Made by a program: the position numbers and the translations under genes. From Chaenocephalus aceratus (taxonomy: Eukaryota; Chordata; Actinopteri; Perciformes; Channichthyidae), in NCBI GenBank assembly GCA_023974075.1, contig CM043800.1, forward strand, positions 39,801,313-39,865,312: DNA of 64,000 nt, written 5' to 3'. Of the stretch, positions 39,801 to 55,084 are shown piece after piece; positions within the stretch are counted from its first letter, which is position 1, and each line of letters begins with the position of its first letter. The notes under the pieces were generated by a model that saw only the letters and a list, made by a program, of their open reading frames with translations, had not been told where the DNA came from and did no database searches.

Positions 39801-40183
39801 GTCCCTTCCCCATTGTGCGACTCATCAATCCCTCTGCTGTCCGTTTAAGGCTCCCCAGAAATATGAGAATCCATCCCACTTTCCATGTCTCTCAAATCAA
39901 GCCAGCTCTCACCAGCGACCTGTGCCCTCCGGCCATTCCCCCTCCTCCCCCCCATGTCATCGATAACCATCCAGCCTACTCCGTGCGGCGTCTCCTGGAT
40001 GTTAGACGCCGGGGTAGGGGTCTACAATACTTGGTGGACTGGGAGGGCTACAACTTGGAGGAACGTTGTTGGGTTCCTCGTTCTCGAATCATGGACCCAG
40101 TCATGGTCAGGGAATTCCACAGGGCCCATCCTGACAGGCCTGGTGGTCGCCAGGAGGCTCCCGTTGAGGGGGGGGTACTGTAA
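36752..40183 (+). CDS. pol: Retrotransposon Pol: protease, RT, RNase H, integrase, chromodomain
   Basis: The frame is open from 36,722; counting from the GTG at 36,752 gives 1,143 codons, but it is probably made only as a Gag-Pol fusion by -1 shifting. In order: aspartic protease (DSGA, residues 66-69), reverse transcriptase (YIDD from residue 385), RNase H (Asp near 534, [10 protein letters not shown]), and the integrase HHCC zinc finger (from about His723). The integrase triad is Asp786, Asp846 and Glu882, with the expected 35-residue final spacing. The C-terminal chromodomain (about 1,076-1,125; LVDWEGY, CWVP) usually guides insertion to particular chromatin. All catalytic residues I can check are present. 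The TAA stop (40,181-40,183) is made by bases 3-5 of the 3' LTR. Confidence 0.96.
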   Translation: MPVLWQTGASPGRLPCPPKRRCSSVNLGVLTSTLPTSIIAPTLRRFLIPARLCSNSQTLPLSALIDSGAEDSFVDLELANQLGIKLESLSDPMTAYALNGQRISRVTQQTLPVTLFISGNHREQIQLKVISAPSTPLVLGYPWLRAHNPHIDWAGGRIIAWNQKCHLNCLQSAVPPFPAKPVSAPCDSSDVDLSGVPEVYHKLGEVFCKDKALSLPPHRPYDCPVNLLPGAQLPTSKLYNLSRPEREAMEKYIGDSLASGIIRPSSSPLGAGFFFVEKKDKSLRPCIDFRGLNNITVKNKYPLPLINSAFEPLQGATIFSKLDLRNAYHLVRIRQGDEWKTAFNTPLGHFEYLVMPFRLSNAPAVFQSLVNDVLRDFLNRFVFVYIDDILIFSKSLEEHQNHVSQVLQRLLENKLYVKAEKCEFNQERVSFLGFIIRQGRLEADPGKILAVSEWPVPTTRKELQRFLGFANFYRRFIKDFSRIAAPLSSLTSIKVRFSWTSEANEAFLRLKSLFTSAPILIQPDSSKQFVVEVDASDIGVGAVLSQTAGPNNRLHPCAFFSRRLSPAERNYDVGNKELLAVKMALEEWRHWLEGSEQPFLVWTDHNNLEYIQSAKRLNSRQARWALFFGRFNFSLTYRPGSKNTKPDALSRSFSSVSPVTSVDSILPLSCVVGAITWEISNSIHEALLEQPDTGIGPPNRQFVPDSVRSQVLQWVHSSRFSNHPGANRTLSLLRRHFWWPTVNRDTREFVSACTTCARNKASHQKPAGLLQPLPIPSRPWSHIALDFVTGLPPSQGNTTILTVVDRFSKCAHFVALPKLPSALETSKHLTQHVFRLHGIPADIVSDRGPQFTSQVWKAFCQSLGASVSLTSGFHPQSNGQTERANQDLESALRCVANSNQRTWSSHLPWVEYSHNSLTSSATGLSPFEASLGYQPPLFPEEESEFSVPSVQEHVQRCRKIWRDTRLALLQASARSQQSANRRRHVAPPYALGQSVWLSSKNIPLLTESKKLSPRFIGPFPIVRLINPSAVRLRLPRNMRIHPTFHVSQIKPALTSDLCPPAIPPPPPHVIDNHPAYSVRRLLDVRRRGRGLQYLVDWEGYNLEERCWVPRSRIMDPVMVREFHRAHPDRPGGRQEAPVEGGVL
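36803..36846 (+). promoter_or_regulatory. Probable -1 ribosomal frameshift signal between gag and pol
   Basis: The heptamer CCCAAAC (36,803-36,809) is in the gag phase C CCA AAC, the form X XXY YYZ needed for -1 slippage into pol. A stem CTCGTC (36,817-36,822) / GACGAG (36,841-36,846) starts seven bases downstream, the usual spacing. Loop GGGG (36,833-36,836) could pair with CCCC (36,70x, about 36,870-36,873) to make a pseudoknot; that last pairing is weak inference. Confidence 0.82.
40166..40175 (+). promoter_or_regulatory. Polypurine tract of the gypsy element
   Basis: GAGGGGGGGG ends three bases before the 3' LTR. It is the expected RNase H-resistant primer for plus-strand DNA synthesis, and it lies inside the pol reading frame. 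Confidence 0.85.
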
Positions 40184-40893
40184 GGATTTGCAGTACTCCA
40201 TTCCTTCTGCTTCCCTTTTTGTTTGTTGTCTGTCTGTCTGTGTTTGTCTCCCGGGCTGGGCGTGGTTGACCTACTTCTGGTTCCTGCCAATTCATCTCCG
40301 CAGCTGCTTCTCATTCATCCTGATCATCTACTCATCCACACCTGCTTATTAACCAGATCTCCTCATCCAGTCTTCACCAGTTCGTCGTCAAGATTACACT
40401 GGTAAACGTATTGCTTTCTAGCTTAGCCTGACACAACTCTGGAATAAGTGTTTGTCTTACCTGTTTGTCTCTCTATCCAGAAACCCATCATCACCTCCTC
40501 CGCTAGCCACGTCCAGCCACTTCCTCGTCGGATTCATCCGCTCTCCACGCTACCCGCTCCAGCCTGCTCGCTCCCCTCGCTCTGAAACCCCTGCTCGCCA
40601 CACTCCTGTCTGGTAGGACAACACTAACTCTTACTCCAACCTACTCGCTCTCGGGAGCGTACAGACTCAGGCTCAAGCCACCTCTCATCTGCCTGGCGAT
40701 ATCCCCAGCTCACTCCGGAGTCTCGGCTGAGGATCTCCATTCCCTAGTTTTTGTATCCCCTTTCCTGGACTATATTACTCAGTTAATATCCCCTGTCACG
40801 ATACAAAAATAAACCTTTTGCTACAAACTCCTGTTTTTCTGTCCGTGTTTGTATTGTGGGTTCAGTCCTGAAAAGCCATCACGGAGCTTAACA
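40179..40893 (+). repeat. 3' LTR of the gypsy element
   Basis: 715 bp from TGTAAGGATT to GCTTAACA, the same length as the 5' LTR and about 99% identical. It supplies the pol stop codon and an AATAAA near 40,807. It is followed directly by the CTAAC duplication. Confidence 0.96.
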
Positions 40894-40898
40894 CTAAC

Positions 40899-41522
40899 TG
40901 TGCCCTGTCAGAACCTTTTTGTAAATATCCGATTTCTTTGTGAAATACAACTGTATGGCCTTAACAAGGTTCTCTTTCTTTCTTATTGTATTTTCTGCCA
41001 AAGGAAGTCTTGTTATTAATGCTTTCTAGAGAAAAACACAAACGGCTCAGGCATACAGAGGAAACAGGTCTTTGTTTGGGCCTCCAGACACACATTAGTT
41101 GTTTGAACTTTAATATTGTTTGTGGCCCTTCAGTTATCAAGATACCACTCTTACAGACATGATGGGGATTGATCTTCTGATCTAACTTTGGGTAAGAAAG
41201 CTTTCAGATGTCTTTTATAATATTTGTCTATTTTGTCTGTTTTTAAATAAATAAAAAACGTGCCTTCAGAACCATTGCTTTCACTGTTCTTAAATGATTG
41301 ATAGGAAAAAAAAGTATCAGTTATTTTCTTATGACATAAAACAAGCACATTCCCAAAAGGTGTACAGGTCCTGTGTAAAAGCAAAAGTCAAGGCAGACTT
41401 TTGTTGCAATCTCCACCAGTAAATCTTGACGTCATGCAAACAATAACATTTAAGATGCACATTTTATTTTGGATGCTTTGTGTACACATTACAGCATCTT
41501 TGCAAATCCATTACATTGAATG
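40899..41522. other. Lectin gene 1 downstream sequence (3' UTR at the right edge)
   Basis: On the minus strand an AATAAA signal lies at 41,463-41,468, about 55 bases past the lectin stop, so the transcript probably ends near 41,445. The rest, down to the gypsy edge, has no gene. It differs from the unit-2 counterpart (55,308-55,930) at roughly 15 places, far more than the lectin gene does. Confidence 0.6.
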
Positions 41523-46397
<4,875 letters not shown>

Positions 46398-46706
46398 CTT
46401 TCTGGTAGGGCGAGAGGATATCGTTAACAGAATATCATTTAAAAAATTACCATATTTTACATTTGTCTTACTGCTAGAAAGGCAGGATCAGTGATTGTAA
46501 CGGTACAGTTCAATTAAGTTCAACATTAAGACAAGATCGATCTCTATTTATCCAAAGGGATTTTGTTGCGCTTCAGTTGCAGTACAAAGTAGGACAAATG
46601 CAAATGAGGATCCTTACTCTGCAGAGGGTTCCTATTTACACGCTATGTTACATATGTTATAATCCATTCTCAGGCTTTGAGACAAAGACAAAATAAAAAG
46701 TGTTAC

Positions 46707-46760
46707 CTGGAGACCCCGACCGTCTGTTGGTTCAATAGAACAGAAAGAAAAGTCTCCAAG
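46707..46760 (-). other. Probable 5' non-coding exon of lectin gene 1
   Basis: On the minus strand GGTCTCCAG is followed by the donor GTAACA (46,706-46,701), and an acceptor CCCTACCAG lies just before AAAGATG (exon 1 would begin at 46,401). With the TATA box about 30 bases upstream of 46,760, this makes a short untranslated leader exon. The start is inferred from the TATA position. Confidence 0.6.
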
Positions 46761-46785
46761 CCCCAAACAAAGAGATTATTTTACT

Positions 46786-46792
46786 CTTTATA
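46786..46792 (-). promoter_or_regulatory. TATA box of lectin gene 1
   Basis: TATAAAG on the minus strand, in GCATATAAAGAG, about 390 bases upstream of the ATG and 25-30 bases ahead of the inferred leader exon. An identical copy precedes lectin gene 2. Confidence 0.7.
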
Positions 46793-46797
46793 TGCAT

Positions 46798-47522
46798 CCT
46801 GGTCAAACCGTATCCAACCAATCATCAGAAATCAGATCATATTCAACACCAATATATTTATATTTAAGGATTCATGTTGTGCCACAATAATGTCACCTAA
46901 TTGTCACCTTATTGAGCTCAAATATCAATATTGTGGATTTCCAAGTTAACATTGATTGATATGACTGCGATTAAATCAGCATATACTTCTGCCGGGGGAT
47001 GCCACCCCTCAAAATCTCCTGCCACCCCATGAATATGTTTCTGATCATTTGAGCTGCAGAGTTTTGGATGAGCTGAAGTCTGTCAGTAGTTTTTTCGGGA
47101 GGTCACTGAAAAGTGCATTACATTAATTGTGACCTCCGGTTTGATCCTAGGAGTAAATCTCCCCAGATTATTAACCAGAATTTCTGTTTTTGCTTATACT
47201 AATTGTTTAATACATTTTTGCGTGTAAATATCTGTCACAGTTCTAGCTTTTCAAATGTGAAGATTTTTTTGGATTTAGAGTTTTTTTTTACCATTCTCAA
47301 TGCAGTATTTTCCTTGCAATGGAGTAATTTACATTGCAGTATTAGTACTTTTACCTAAGTAAAGGAGCCGAATATTTCTTCCACAGCTGCAAAACATTAA
47401 TATTAATACAAAATGTTAGAAACATACAAGATGTTTAAATAAAGTAGTAGGAATGAGAATTGAAATGCTTACCCTGATTCACGGTGAAAATAGAGGTTTT
47501 GTCCCAACAAAATAACTGAGTC
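46798..47522. other. Upstream flank of lectin gene 1
   Basis: No gene is seen. A fragment of the TACTCAAGTA hAT family (CTTTTACCTAAGTAAAGG) lies at about 47,289-47,385. In the adjoining leader intron, at about 46,530-46,580, ACAAGATCGATCTC and TTATCCAAAGGGATTTTG resemble an antisense L2-type tail. Confidence 0.45.
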
Positions 47523-49253
47523 GAAGTTACTTGATCTCAGAACTTCAAGAAGTGCCTGTAGATAAAAACCCTTAAAGCTGAGCTATTTGTTTGATATCTT
47601 CCCCCAAAGTCAATCAATAATCATGATCAGCATCCAATCACTGAATACCATGTCGTATACTCCCAGGCACATGAACCCAGTCAACAGATCAAGGTTCCAG
47701 TGGTCATCTAAGGACACACTGATGAAACATTCATATGAGTTCATGTTTGCGCAACCATTGCTTTAATCACAGAGCGATAACTGCACTGATCCAACAGTTT
47801 CATTCAACGAGGATTTAGTTTATCACATTGACATATATATTATATATATTGTCTCATAGCTACAAATGCAAGAAAAATATATGTGTATATGATGCCATGT
47901 GCAGAGGTGGGAAAAGTAGAAGTATTCAGATCTTGTACTTGAGTAAAAGTAGAAGTACCAGATGTAGCGCTTCGTTTCAGACGCCTACCCGTGCGGGTCC
48001 GTGATCGGCACGGGGTGGGCCCCTGCTGAAAAGTAAAACCCCCCCGCAGGACTTGAAATGCCCCCTTGATAAATACATTTCATTATAATGAAACCAGCAG
48101 CAATGGATCATGGATCCACCAGGGGGGGGGATCCGCTATCTGATATAGCGGATATTTGTTAACTTAAGATCCATATGTCACGGATAGGATCATATTCTGT
48201 GCTTAAGTAAGAGACATGTAATCATTTACTAAACATCACCATGTTTTTATTTAACAAAATAATGTTTAATTCACGTTGGCGTAAGTACAAAACCATCGCT
48301 ATGTTTTTAGATCAGGAAATGCATCCAGGGTCAAACAAACGATTTTCGATCGTCATCCTCGCATTCATTTAATGTATCATATGTTCGCGAGTTGAAATGA
48401 ATGCACTACATTTAATCCACGTGAGTTTACAACAACAACAATAATCGCTTTGTTTTTATATCACATCCGACCGGAGGAAAATGCAGCGGCTCTCACTACC
48501 GATCATCCTAATCCCACGGGCAAACAATAATATGTACAGTGTTAATAGTTTACTGTATTATTAGTGTCTAATATTACTGCTATAATAATCACACATTAAG
48601 TTGTTGAAATCAGACCGTCGTTTTTTTAAACGCTCTGAATGAAACGGCAGCTCTCAGGTGATCAGCTGTGTGTTTACACAATAACATATGCATAGTAATT
48701 TAATACCTTCCAAGTTCCAACACACATTGTAAGAACAGTTCTGTTTCATATGAGTGTTGAGAGCCGTATCCACAAATCTACTAATTTTGCCCTCAGTACA
48801 CCAGATTGATGCATTTAACTTCAATTTAAATAAAAACATCTTCTGTTGTAACAACAATAACATTATAAATAGTAACATAGCATGGTATTGCACATTTACT
48901 GTAGCTTTGAGTGTTACTGGCCTGACATTTTTTTATTACATGAATGAAGGTGACTGAGGCTTTTTAATATAGACTTTTCAGTGTCCCACATTTTGCACAG
49001 AACTGTCCCACATTAGGAAAACAGATTGTCTGAGACAACTTGGCACTAAGAGTACTAATATGTCTACCATTTATTTTATGAGTTTAATATCTGCATGTTC
49101 TCTTTTGGTTTGATTAGGACACATCCTGGGGATTTCAGAATGTTACTGGATTTTGATTTATTGTATCGGCTTCATGTCGCAATATATTCCCGAAGTCTGA
49201 AATGCAAAAATGTTCCACATTAGGGTAATTCACCCTACATTTAATCATTTTGT

Positions 49254-49684
49254 TTATTTTTAACGAAATAAATGTGGTTTAATCCATCATGAAATGTATG
49301 TAGGCTATTTACTTAGTACATATCTGACATTAACGATTAACACACTGTTCATACTGCTCACAGGCTGATATCTAGTGTATTCATACCCCTCACTGTTTAT
49401 TCATCATTCAATTCATTATATATTTTATTCTGTAGATTGTGAACATTACTTTTCACTTTACTGCTTGTTGCACCTGGTTAGAAGCTAAACTGCATTTTGT
49501 TGTCTCAGTACCTGTAATCTGTGCAATAACAATAAAGTTTAATCTAATCTTGAGCAGGAACTAATGTAGGCTATTTACTTAGTACATATCTGACATTAAC
49601 GATTAAACAGGTTTGTGCATTCTTTATGAATGCAAACCGAGTCATTTCGTTTATTTTTAACGAAATAAATGTGATTTAATCCAC
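49254..49684. repeat. Paired direct repeats inside the 5,989-bp element
   Basis: A 42-base segment starting TGTAGGCTATTTACTTAG occurs at 49,299-49,340 and 49,565-49,606, with its last part again near 49,938. A segment TTTATTTTTAACGAAATAAA occurs at about 49,254 and 49,650. A third segment, with ATGTTTCCTATGTATGTTGG, occurs at about 49,830-49,882 and 50,746-50,798. Confidence 0.85.
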
Positions 49685-50364
49685 ATAATTTACTGTGTTA
49701 ATTATTTACTGTACAGCAGTATTGTTTAACTTGAAGGTGCCCGATGTGAACATTTCCAGAATGTATTGTCTTCACTTTTTAAATGCCTCTGTGATGTGCT
49801 GCAGACCATACCGTTCACCAGCCCCAACCCCCCATGTTTCCTATGTATGTTGGGGACCCTTTGTTTAAAACTAATTGGCCAATTTGAAATGCCTCTGTGA
49901 TGTGCTGCTACCCATTTCCCCTCGGGGACTAATAAACGAATACTATGACATTAACGATTAAACACATATGTGCATGTGCACGACTCTAATAAACAAATAC
50001 TATATATTGAACGTCTATTGAATGGCCTTTGTATGTATACAGTACAGTATAGCCCAACCATTTACACCTTCCTTTTTTCCCGTCAAGAGTTTGAATTGGA
50101 GAAAGGTAATCGATGGTGCTTTTATAGCCTATTGCATAATAACTGTGTGATTTATATTGCTTTTCAAATGCATATGGCCACCCATTTACACGGCTCTTCC
50201 CGTAGTAAGATCACTTTACATTTCTGCGAATGAATTTTTAATCACACACGTCTCCCCATCCCGAAAATAATAAAGAAAATAAAAAGAGGAAACAATTTTC
50301 AAGTTCAGTTTTCACCGTTTTATTTAAAATAACTGACATACAGTAACAGACACATGCTGTAGGC

Positions 50365-50613
50365 CTATCTGCTGCGGAAACCAGGACGAGCGATTTCGGG
50401 ATCTGTTTTTCTGGGGCTCCTCAGTCTCTCGTTTACCCGGCTCCTGATCTTATGCCACTGGTCAATGTTCAGATTTGGGAACCGATTGGAAACATAGGAC
50501 TCAATCTTTTGCTTCACATTGAGGGGAAGAGGCATTTTCCCATTGGTCCCAGTCCAGTTGGTTATTTTCACTATTCTCCCATAGCCTATGTTACAAATGG
50601 CGTTATGGCCATG
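50365..50613 (-). CDS. Unidentified short reading frame inside the 5,989-bp element
   Basis: On the minus strand the frame is open for about 80 codons, from just after a stop near 50,616 to 50,365. It has a balanced, basic composition (WTGTNGKMPLPLNV, RFPNLNIDQWHKIRSRVNER, then SPRKTDPEIARP). This looks more like a real protein fragment than chance, for example a DNA-binding or transposase tail, but I do not recognise the family. Neighbouring minus frames (50,824-50,603) may be an earlier part displaced by a frameshift. No function is assigned. Confidence 0.35.
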   Translation of the reverse strand, partial: HGHNAICNIGYGRIVKITNWTGTNGKMPLPLNVKQKIESYVSNRFPNLNIDQWHKIRSRVNERLRSPRKTDPEIARPGFRSR

Positions 50614-51540
50614 AACATATTAGCAGCATAGATCTCAGGGCGATGCTGTCCCTTAAAAAAGCTGTCCTGGTAAAAACGTTCCTCTCGTTCTGAGGAAACA
50701 GCCCTGATGGGTTCATCAGGAGTGACCGCCGACCATGCCCCAACCCCCCCATGTTTCCTATATATGTTGGGGACCCTTTGTTTAAAACGAATTGGCCATC
50801 GGAATGTGTGGAGTTACATTCCACAGCTCTCCCCCCCCCCCTCCTGTGATCCCCCGCACACAGAGAGAGACAGGGAGATCGCTTTTCTGTTGATATTGCA
50901 AGTTAGAAACGTAAAATGCATTTTGACAGACACTTGGGGGAAATATGCTGCATTTTGAATGTCCGATAGTCCACCATTTCCACCGGAAATATCAAACATT
51001 TAATAAAAGTGAAAAACAATGAACAAGACTTAACGTATTCATCATAATTAATTATATTTATTTCGTTTGGATGTAGGTGATCTTCTACTATATGAACATT
51101 TTGGACCCAAAATCACAACAAAAACGTAAAAACAGATTTTGAAAATGATTTTATTTTTCACAACACAAACATACACAACGAAACCATTTAAAAGCTGGAA
51201 ATATATACATGGGATGTCACTATGATAATGTGAAAGTTTGATTGAGGTAGCATGGGATTTCATTCTGATAAGGCAAAAGTGTTATTATAAATATAATACA
51301 AATATATATATATACACATTATGTACAAAAATCTGTTTTTTCTGTCTTTATCTGTGTCACGCTTCAAAGCGGTTTCTGTCAACTACGACACAGAGGGCAA
51401 CATCACAGATTCCTCCTCCTCCATGTCAAAAAACAAGCTTAAAGCTTGACTCACGTTCAGAGTTCTCTTCATCATAGTTGAGTCTTCAAAACTCTAAATC
51501 TATCTAACTATATCTAAATTCTCAATGTTTGTCTGTCACT

Positions 51541-51690
51541 TTACTTCAATCGCAGTCTCCCGCAGCCTCTCTTCGTCTCCCGCCGCCTGTCTTCGTATAT
51601 CTTCGTCTCTCTCCATTTCCCGCCGTCTCTCTTCGGTTCCCGCCGTCCCTCTTCGTCTCTTTTCGTCTCGTTTCGTATCACTCCGTTTAA
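51541..51690. repeat. Degenerate TCTTCGTCTCCCGCC repeat
   Basis: Variants of CTCTTCGTCTC and TCCCGCCG recur about ten times over 150 bp with irregular spacing. The sequence is pyrimidine-rich on the plus strand and non-coding. Confidence 0.75.
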
Positions 51691-51718
51691 CTGATTACCT
51701 CCCCCCCTCCCTGGTAAA

Positions 51719-52165
51719 TACATCCTGTTGAGCAGAATCTACAGTTTCCAGTATTTTCCGTTTCGTAAAATGATAAAATACGGCGAAGATATTAAAATAT
51801 GTGCTTCCATTATTCATACTTCTGAAATATATCTGTATTAACTTTATATCATCGTATGTCCGTGTGTATTGGGTATTTTTGCATGAAACTAAGACTGGCA
51901 TATAGTTTCAAGCCAGTACTTTCGACAGAAATACACATATACATCCTGTTGAGCAGGATCTACAGTTTCCAGTATTTTCCGTTTCGTAAAATGATCAAAT
52001 ATGGCGAAGATAGTCAAATATGTGCTTCCATATTTCATACTTTTGAAATTTATTAACTTTATATCATCGTATGTCCGTGTTTACTGGGTCTTTTTGCATG
52101 AATCAAAGACTGGGATATACAGTAGTTTCAAGCCAGTACTTTCGACAGAAACACACGGCAATGTT
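51719..52165. repeat. Two-copy tandem duplication, about 221-bp period
   Basis: The first copy begins ACATCCTGTTGAGCAGAATC at about 51,720. The second begins ACATCCTGTTGAGCAGGATC at 51,941. Both include CAGTATTTTCCGTTTCG, TTTATATCATCGTATGTCCG and AGCCAGTACTTTCGACAGAA, with scattered differences. Confidence 0.88.
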
Positions 52166-52377
52166 GTCCGGACTGTTGTTTTTATGCGGCACCGGCTTGA
52201 ACAGGTCATGTGATCTGATCACGCCGGCATGACGGTCGACTCCAAAGGGTTAATATTAAATACATATAAGTATTTTTACAACTTGTATTTAGAAATACTC
52301 TGTTGTAATTATTGATGCATACATGTGTTCATCCATTCAATGTGGCATCTGCTATAATGGGGTTAATGTATGATATT

Positions 52378-53427
52378 TAGTGCTGTCAAAATTATCGCGT
52401 TAACGGCGGTAATTAATTTTTTGAATTAATTGCGTTAAAATATTTAACGCATTTGCAGAATGGCCCGCCCCATACGTGCCACCAGTGGCAGTGCCAGGGT
52501 ATGGCTGGGGTAGGCTACACCCATACCAAGAAATGGCTTAGCCCCACCATGAAAAATGATGTTAAAGTAAGCAAAATAAAGTCTGCCAACTCGCGCGGAG
52601 TAAATTGCACAGACAGCAGTTAATAAGACTGATTTCAGTAGCCACGGTTTTGAAAACTTGTGTCACGTAGTGATCGTCTTCTCAATAGAACATCTTTGAT
52701 AACGGCGTGGTGTTGTTGCAGGAAGTCCCGACGCAGAATACTCTTGCTGTAGTACAGGGCAGAGCCATATAATAGTAATAATATGGCTCTGGTACAGGGG
52801 TGCACATAACTGGTACGCAGGTTATGGCGTAATCTGAAATGCGTACCGTCACTTGTGTCACAAAGCGCATTTGCTACCGACGTACTTGTGAAGCTTTTCC
52901 AGAAGGCGGTTAGATCACCGGACGACAGAGTCGGTCTCCGTGTGCACAGACAGGGCTGCTGTTAACGTCGGTCTGTACAACGGAACTGTGCCAAAACTAC
53001 GCCGACCGGCTGCGGAGGGAGACTCCCCCCCTTCACTTGAGAACTGCGCTAAAACAGCTGATCACAACGTTCACACTCTGTGGTCACGAAGTACTCCACT
53101 AGCCCCCCCCCCCCTCTGTCGACTTTCCTGAAGTACTCCCCCGTTGATAGAAATCAACACGTAATGAATTAAGACCCCACGGTTTGATGATTGATAGGTG
53201 TGTGGGTTGTCTTTCATTTTGACACGCAGAACATTTTTATAATAAACATATATACTGTATGTTAAATGGATATATCCGCCTGCTTTCATTTATCTTTCCA
53301 TTCCCACAACAATATACATAAATAAATGGCATATTTTGGACATAGTTCGAATGGTGATTAATCATGATTAATTAATTTTTAAGCTGTGATTAATCTGATT
53401 AAAATTGTTAATCGTTTGACAGCCCTA
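52378..53427. mobile_element. hAT element nested in the 5,989-bp element, 1,050 bp
   Basis: The ends are TAGTGCTGTCAAA and TTTGACAGCCCTA, with the 8-bp duplication ATGATATT at 52,370-52,377 and 53,428-53,435. Inside each end are mirror-like AATTAAT-rich stretches (GATTAATCATGATTAATTAA near the right). There is no transposase. C-rich runs lie at about 53,101-53,114. Confidence 0.9.
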
Positions 53428-53579
53428 ATGATATTACATAATAATACAATATATTATAATATATGATATGATAATTACATTTTAGTTTTATTCATTTCTT
53501 ATTTCATAGTTTCTTATTATTATTATTATTTTTTATCGCTCATCTTATTTTTGATTTTATTAATCTGTGTGAATCTGTG

Positions 53580-53675
53580 CTGTCCTGTTTTTCACTCTCA
53601 CCCTGTTGCTGTTTGAACTACTGAATTTCCCCACGGGATTAATAAAGGTCCATCTTATCTTATCTTAATGTATAA
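53580..53675 (+). repeat. LINE/SINE 3' tail fragment
   Basis: AATTTCCCCACGGGATTAAT, then AAAGGTCCATCTTATCTTAT, the same tail as the SINE at 28,943-29,175. It is a truncated insertion inside the 5,989-bp element. Confidence 0.7.
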
Positions 53676-54233
53676 GTTGATTTACTTCAATCTACTGTAC
53701 AATATTACAGTAAATATACTGCATAAAGCAAACTATATACTTTATTTGATCTAAAATATTGATGTTTCTACAACACCCATTGTGTATTTTGTGAATGAAG
53801 CGCCATCTCATGGTTAAATCCTGTAATTGAACAAATGGGGAAATTGGGCAACGCCCTCTAGCAATTTGGCAACACCCCCAGCCACTGACATCCGCTGGGC
53901 TTTTGACTGGGACACACCCATTTGAGTCTGATCTGGAGTGCTACATCTGTACCAGAGTGTAGGAATACTCTGTTACAGTAAAGGTCCTGCATTCAAAATG
54001 TTCCTCAAGTGAAAGTAAAAGTAGTCGTTGTGCAGATTGGTCCATTTCAGAATAATATATATGATATGTTATATAATGATTGATCATGAAAGTGTTCTCA
54101 AAGCTAGTGAAGGTGCAGCTAGTTTGAATGACGTTGTATACTGCAGGGTAGCTTGTGGATTTACTCCAGGTGGAAATAAAGTCTGATTTAACACTTGATT
54201 ATATTAAACTTCATTAATCCACATGTTGCTGCA

Positions 54234-55084
54234 AGTTACAGCCGCTGCTACCTTGTGCCCTTAACTCTGGTTGTGTGTGTAGATGTAAATGAGCTGTGCA
54301 GTTCCTCTGTTATCATTGGCCGTCCCGACCTCTCAACATCCGCGGGGATTCGACAGACGTCACCCAATCCCTGCTCGCTTCTGCCACGTCATCCGGGGGA
54401 GGAGTATAAAGGCTGGGCACGGACACCATTCGGGAGGCTCTGTATTTTGTGACAGACGCCTCAACCCCCTCCTTGTGACAAAGCCTCCATTCCGTGATTT
54501 CGTTAGACTGCTTGGCAGTGTGTTTTCTGTGCCTCGCTAGACTGCTTAGCAGTGTGTTGTAGCATGTTTGTGTGTATTGCTTAGACCCAGGTGAGTAGCG
54601 CCTGTAGATCAGCATTGTTGTGTGTATTGCGTAGATCCAGGTGAGTAGCGCCTGTAGATCAGCATTCTTGTGTGCATTGCTTAGACCCAGGTGAGTAGCG
54701 CCTGTAGATCAGCATTCTTGTGTGTATTGCTTAGACCCAGGTGAGTAGCGCCTGTAGATCAGCATTGTTGTGTGTATTGCGTAGATCCATGTGATTAGCA
54801 CCTGTAGACCCGCACCAGCTGTGTTATACCACAGTCCGTTTTGTTTATTGTTTTGTTTCCACTTTAGAAGTGAGATTTTCATTCCTTTTGTATATATGGG
54901 CAACTTTCTTTTAGAGGCCCCTTTTGTTGGATAGTGACAGCTTGACCCGTTGTTGGGCCAAGCTGTTTGTGTACATAATTTTACTTACTTGCAGTAACAA
55001 ATACAACCTACGGTAACCAATACCAATTACAATCTGGTCGTGTCGTGTCCTTTTGGTCCCCCTAGCCCAATTGGGAACGTAACA
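54234..55084 (+). mobile_element. Solo LTR, unit-2 copy, without the MITE
   Basis: Same insertion as in unit 1, with the CTGCA duplication at 54,229-54,233 and 55,085-55,089. Its first base is mutated (AGTTACAG against TGTTACAG) and the polyadenylation signal has become AATACA. It has five copies of the 50-bp TGTGTATTGC repeat (starting 54,571, 54,621, 54,671, 54,721 and 54,771) against two in unit 1. That accounts for its extra 150 bp. Confidence 0.88.

Larger units (their letters stand above)
35085..40898 (+). mobile_element. Complete Ty3/gypsy chromovirus-type LTR retrotransposon
   Basis: The element covers 35,090-40,893: two 715-bp LTRs, gag and pol with a chromodomain. It is bounded by the 5-bp duplication CTAAC (35,085-35,089 and 40,894-40,898). 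The unoccupied site is visible in unit 2 (CTAAC at 55,303-55,307). The domain order protease, reverse transcriptase, RNase H, integrase, chromodomain and a gag zinc knuckle match vertebrate chromoviruses of the sushi-ichi type. It lies on the plus strand, downstream of and opposite to lectin gene 1. No stop or frameshift interrupts either frame apart from the programmed gag/pol shift. Confidence 0.97.
47960..53948. mobile_element. 5,989-bp terminal-inverted-repeat element, family unknown
   Basis: The left end AGATGTAGCGCTTC and right end (read inward) AGATGTAGCACTCC match at 18 of the first 24 positions, including TCAGAC further in. GTACC flanks it (47,955-47,959 and 53,949-53,953). The empty site is intact in unit 1 (GTACCAGAGTG at 33,174), so the boundaries are firm, although the duplication could be counted as 5-8 bp. 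It has no recognisable transposase. The only suggestive frame is at 50,571-50,365 minus. It contains internal direct repeats, a CTTCG-rich stretch and a nested hAT element. A second copy of its first 1.66 kb is in unit 3. Confidence 0.88.

Noticed and set aside
53949..53956. 8-bp target duplication GTACCAGA for the 6-kb element, making it hAT
   Set aside because: Counting 8 bases is possible, but then the two inverted ends fall out of register by three bases. A 5-bp duplication with ends in register is simpler, so the superfamily is left open.
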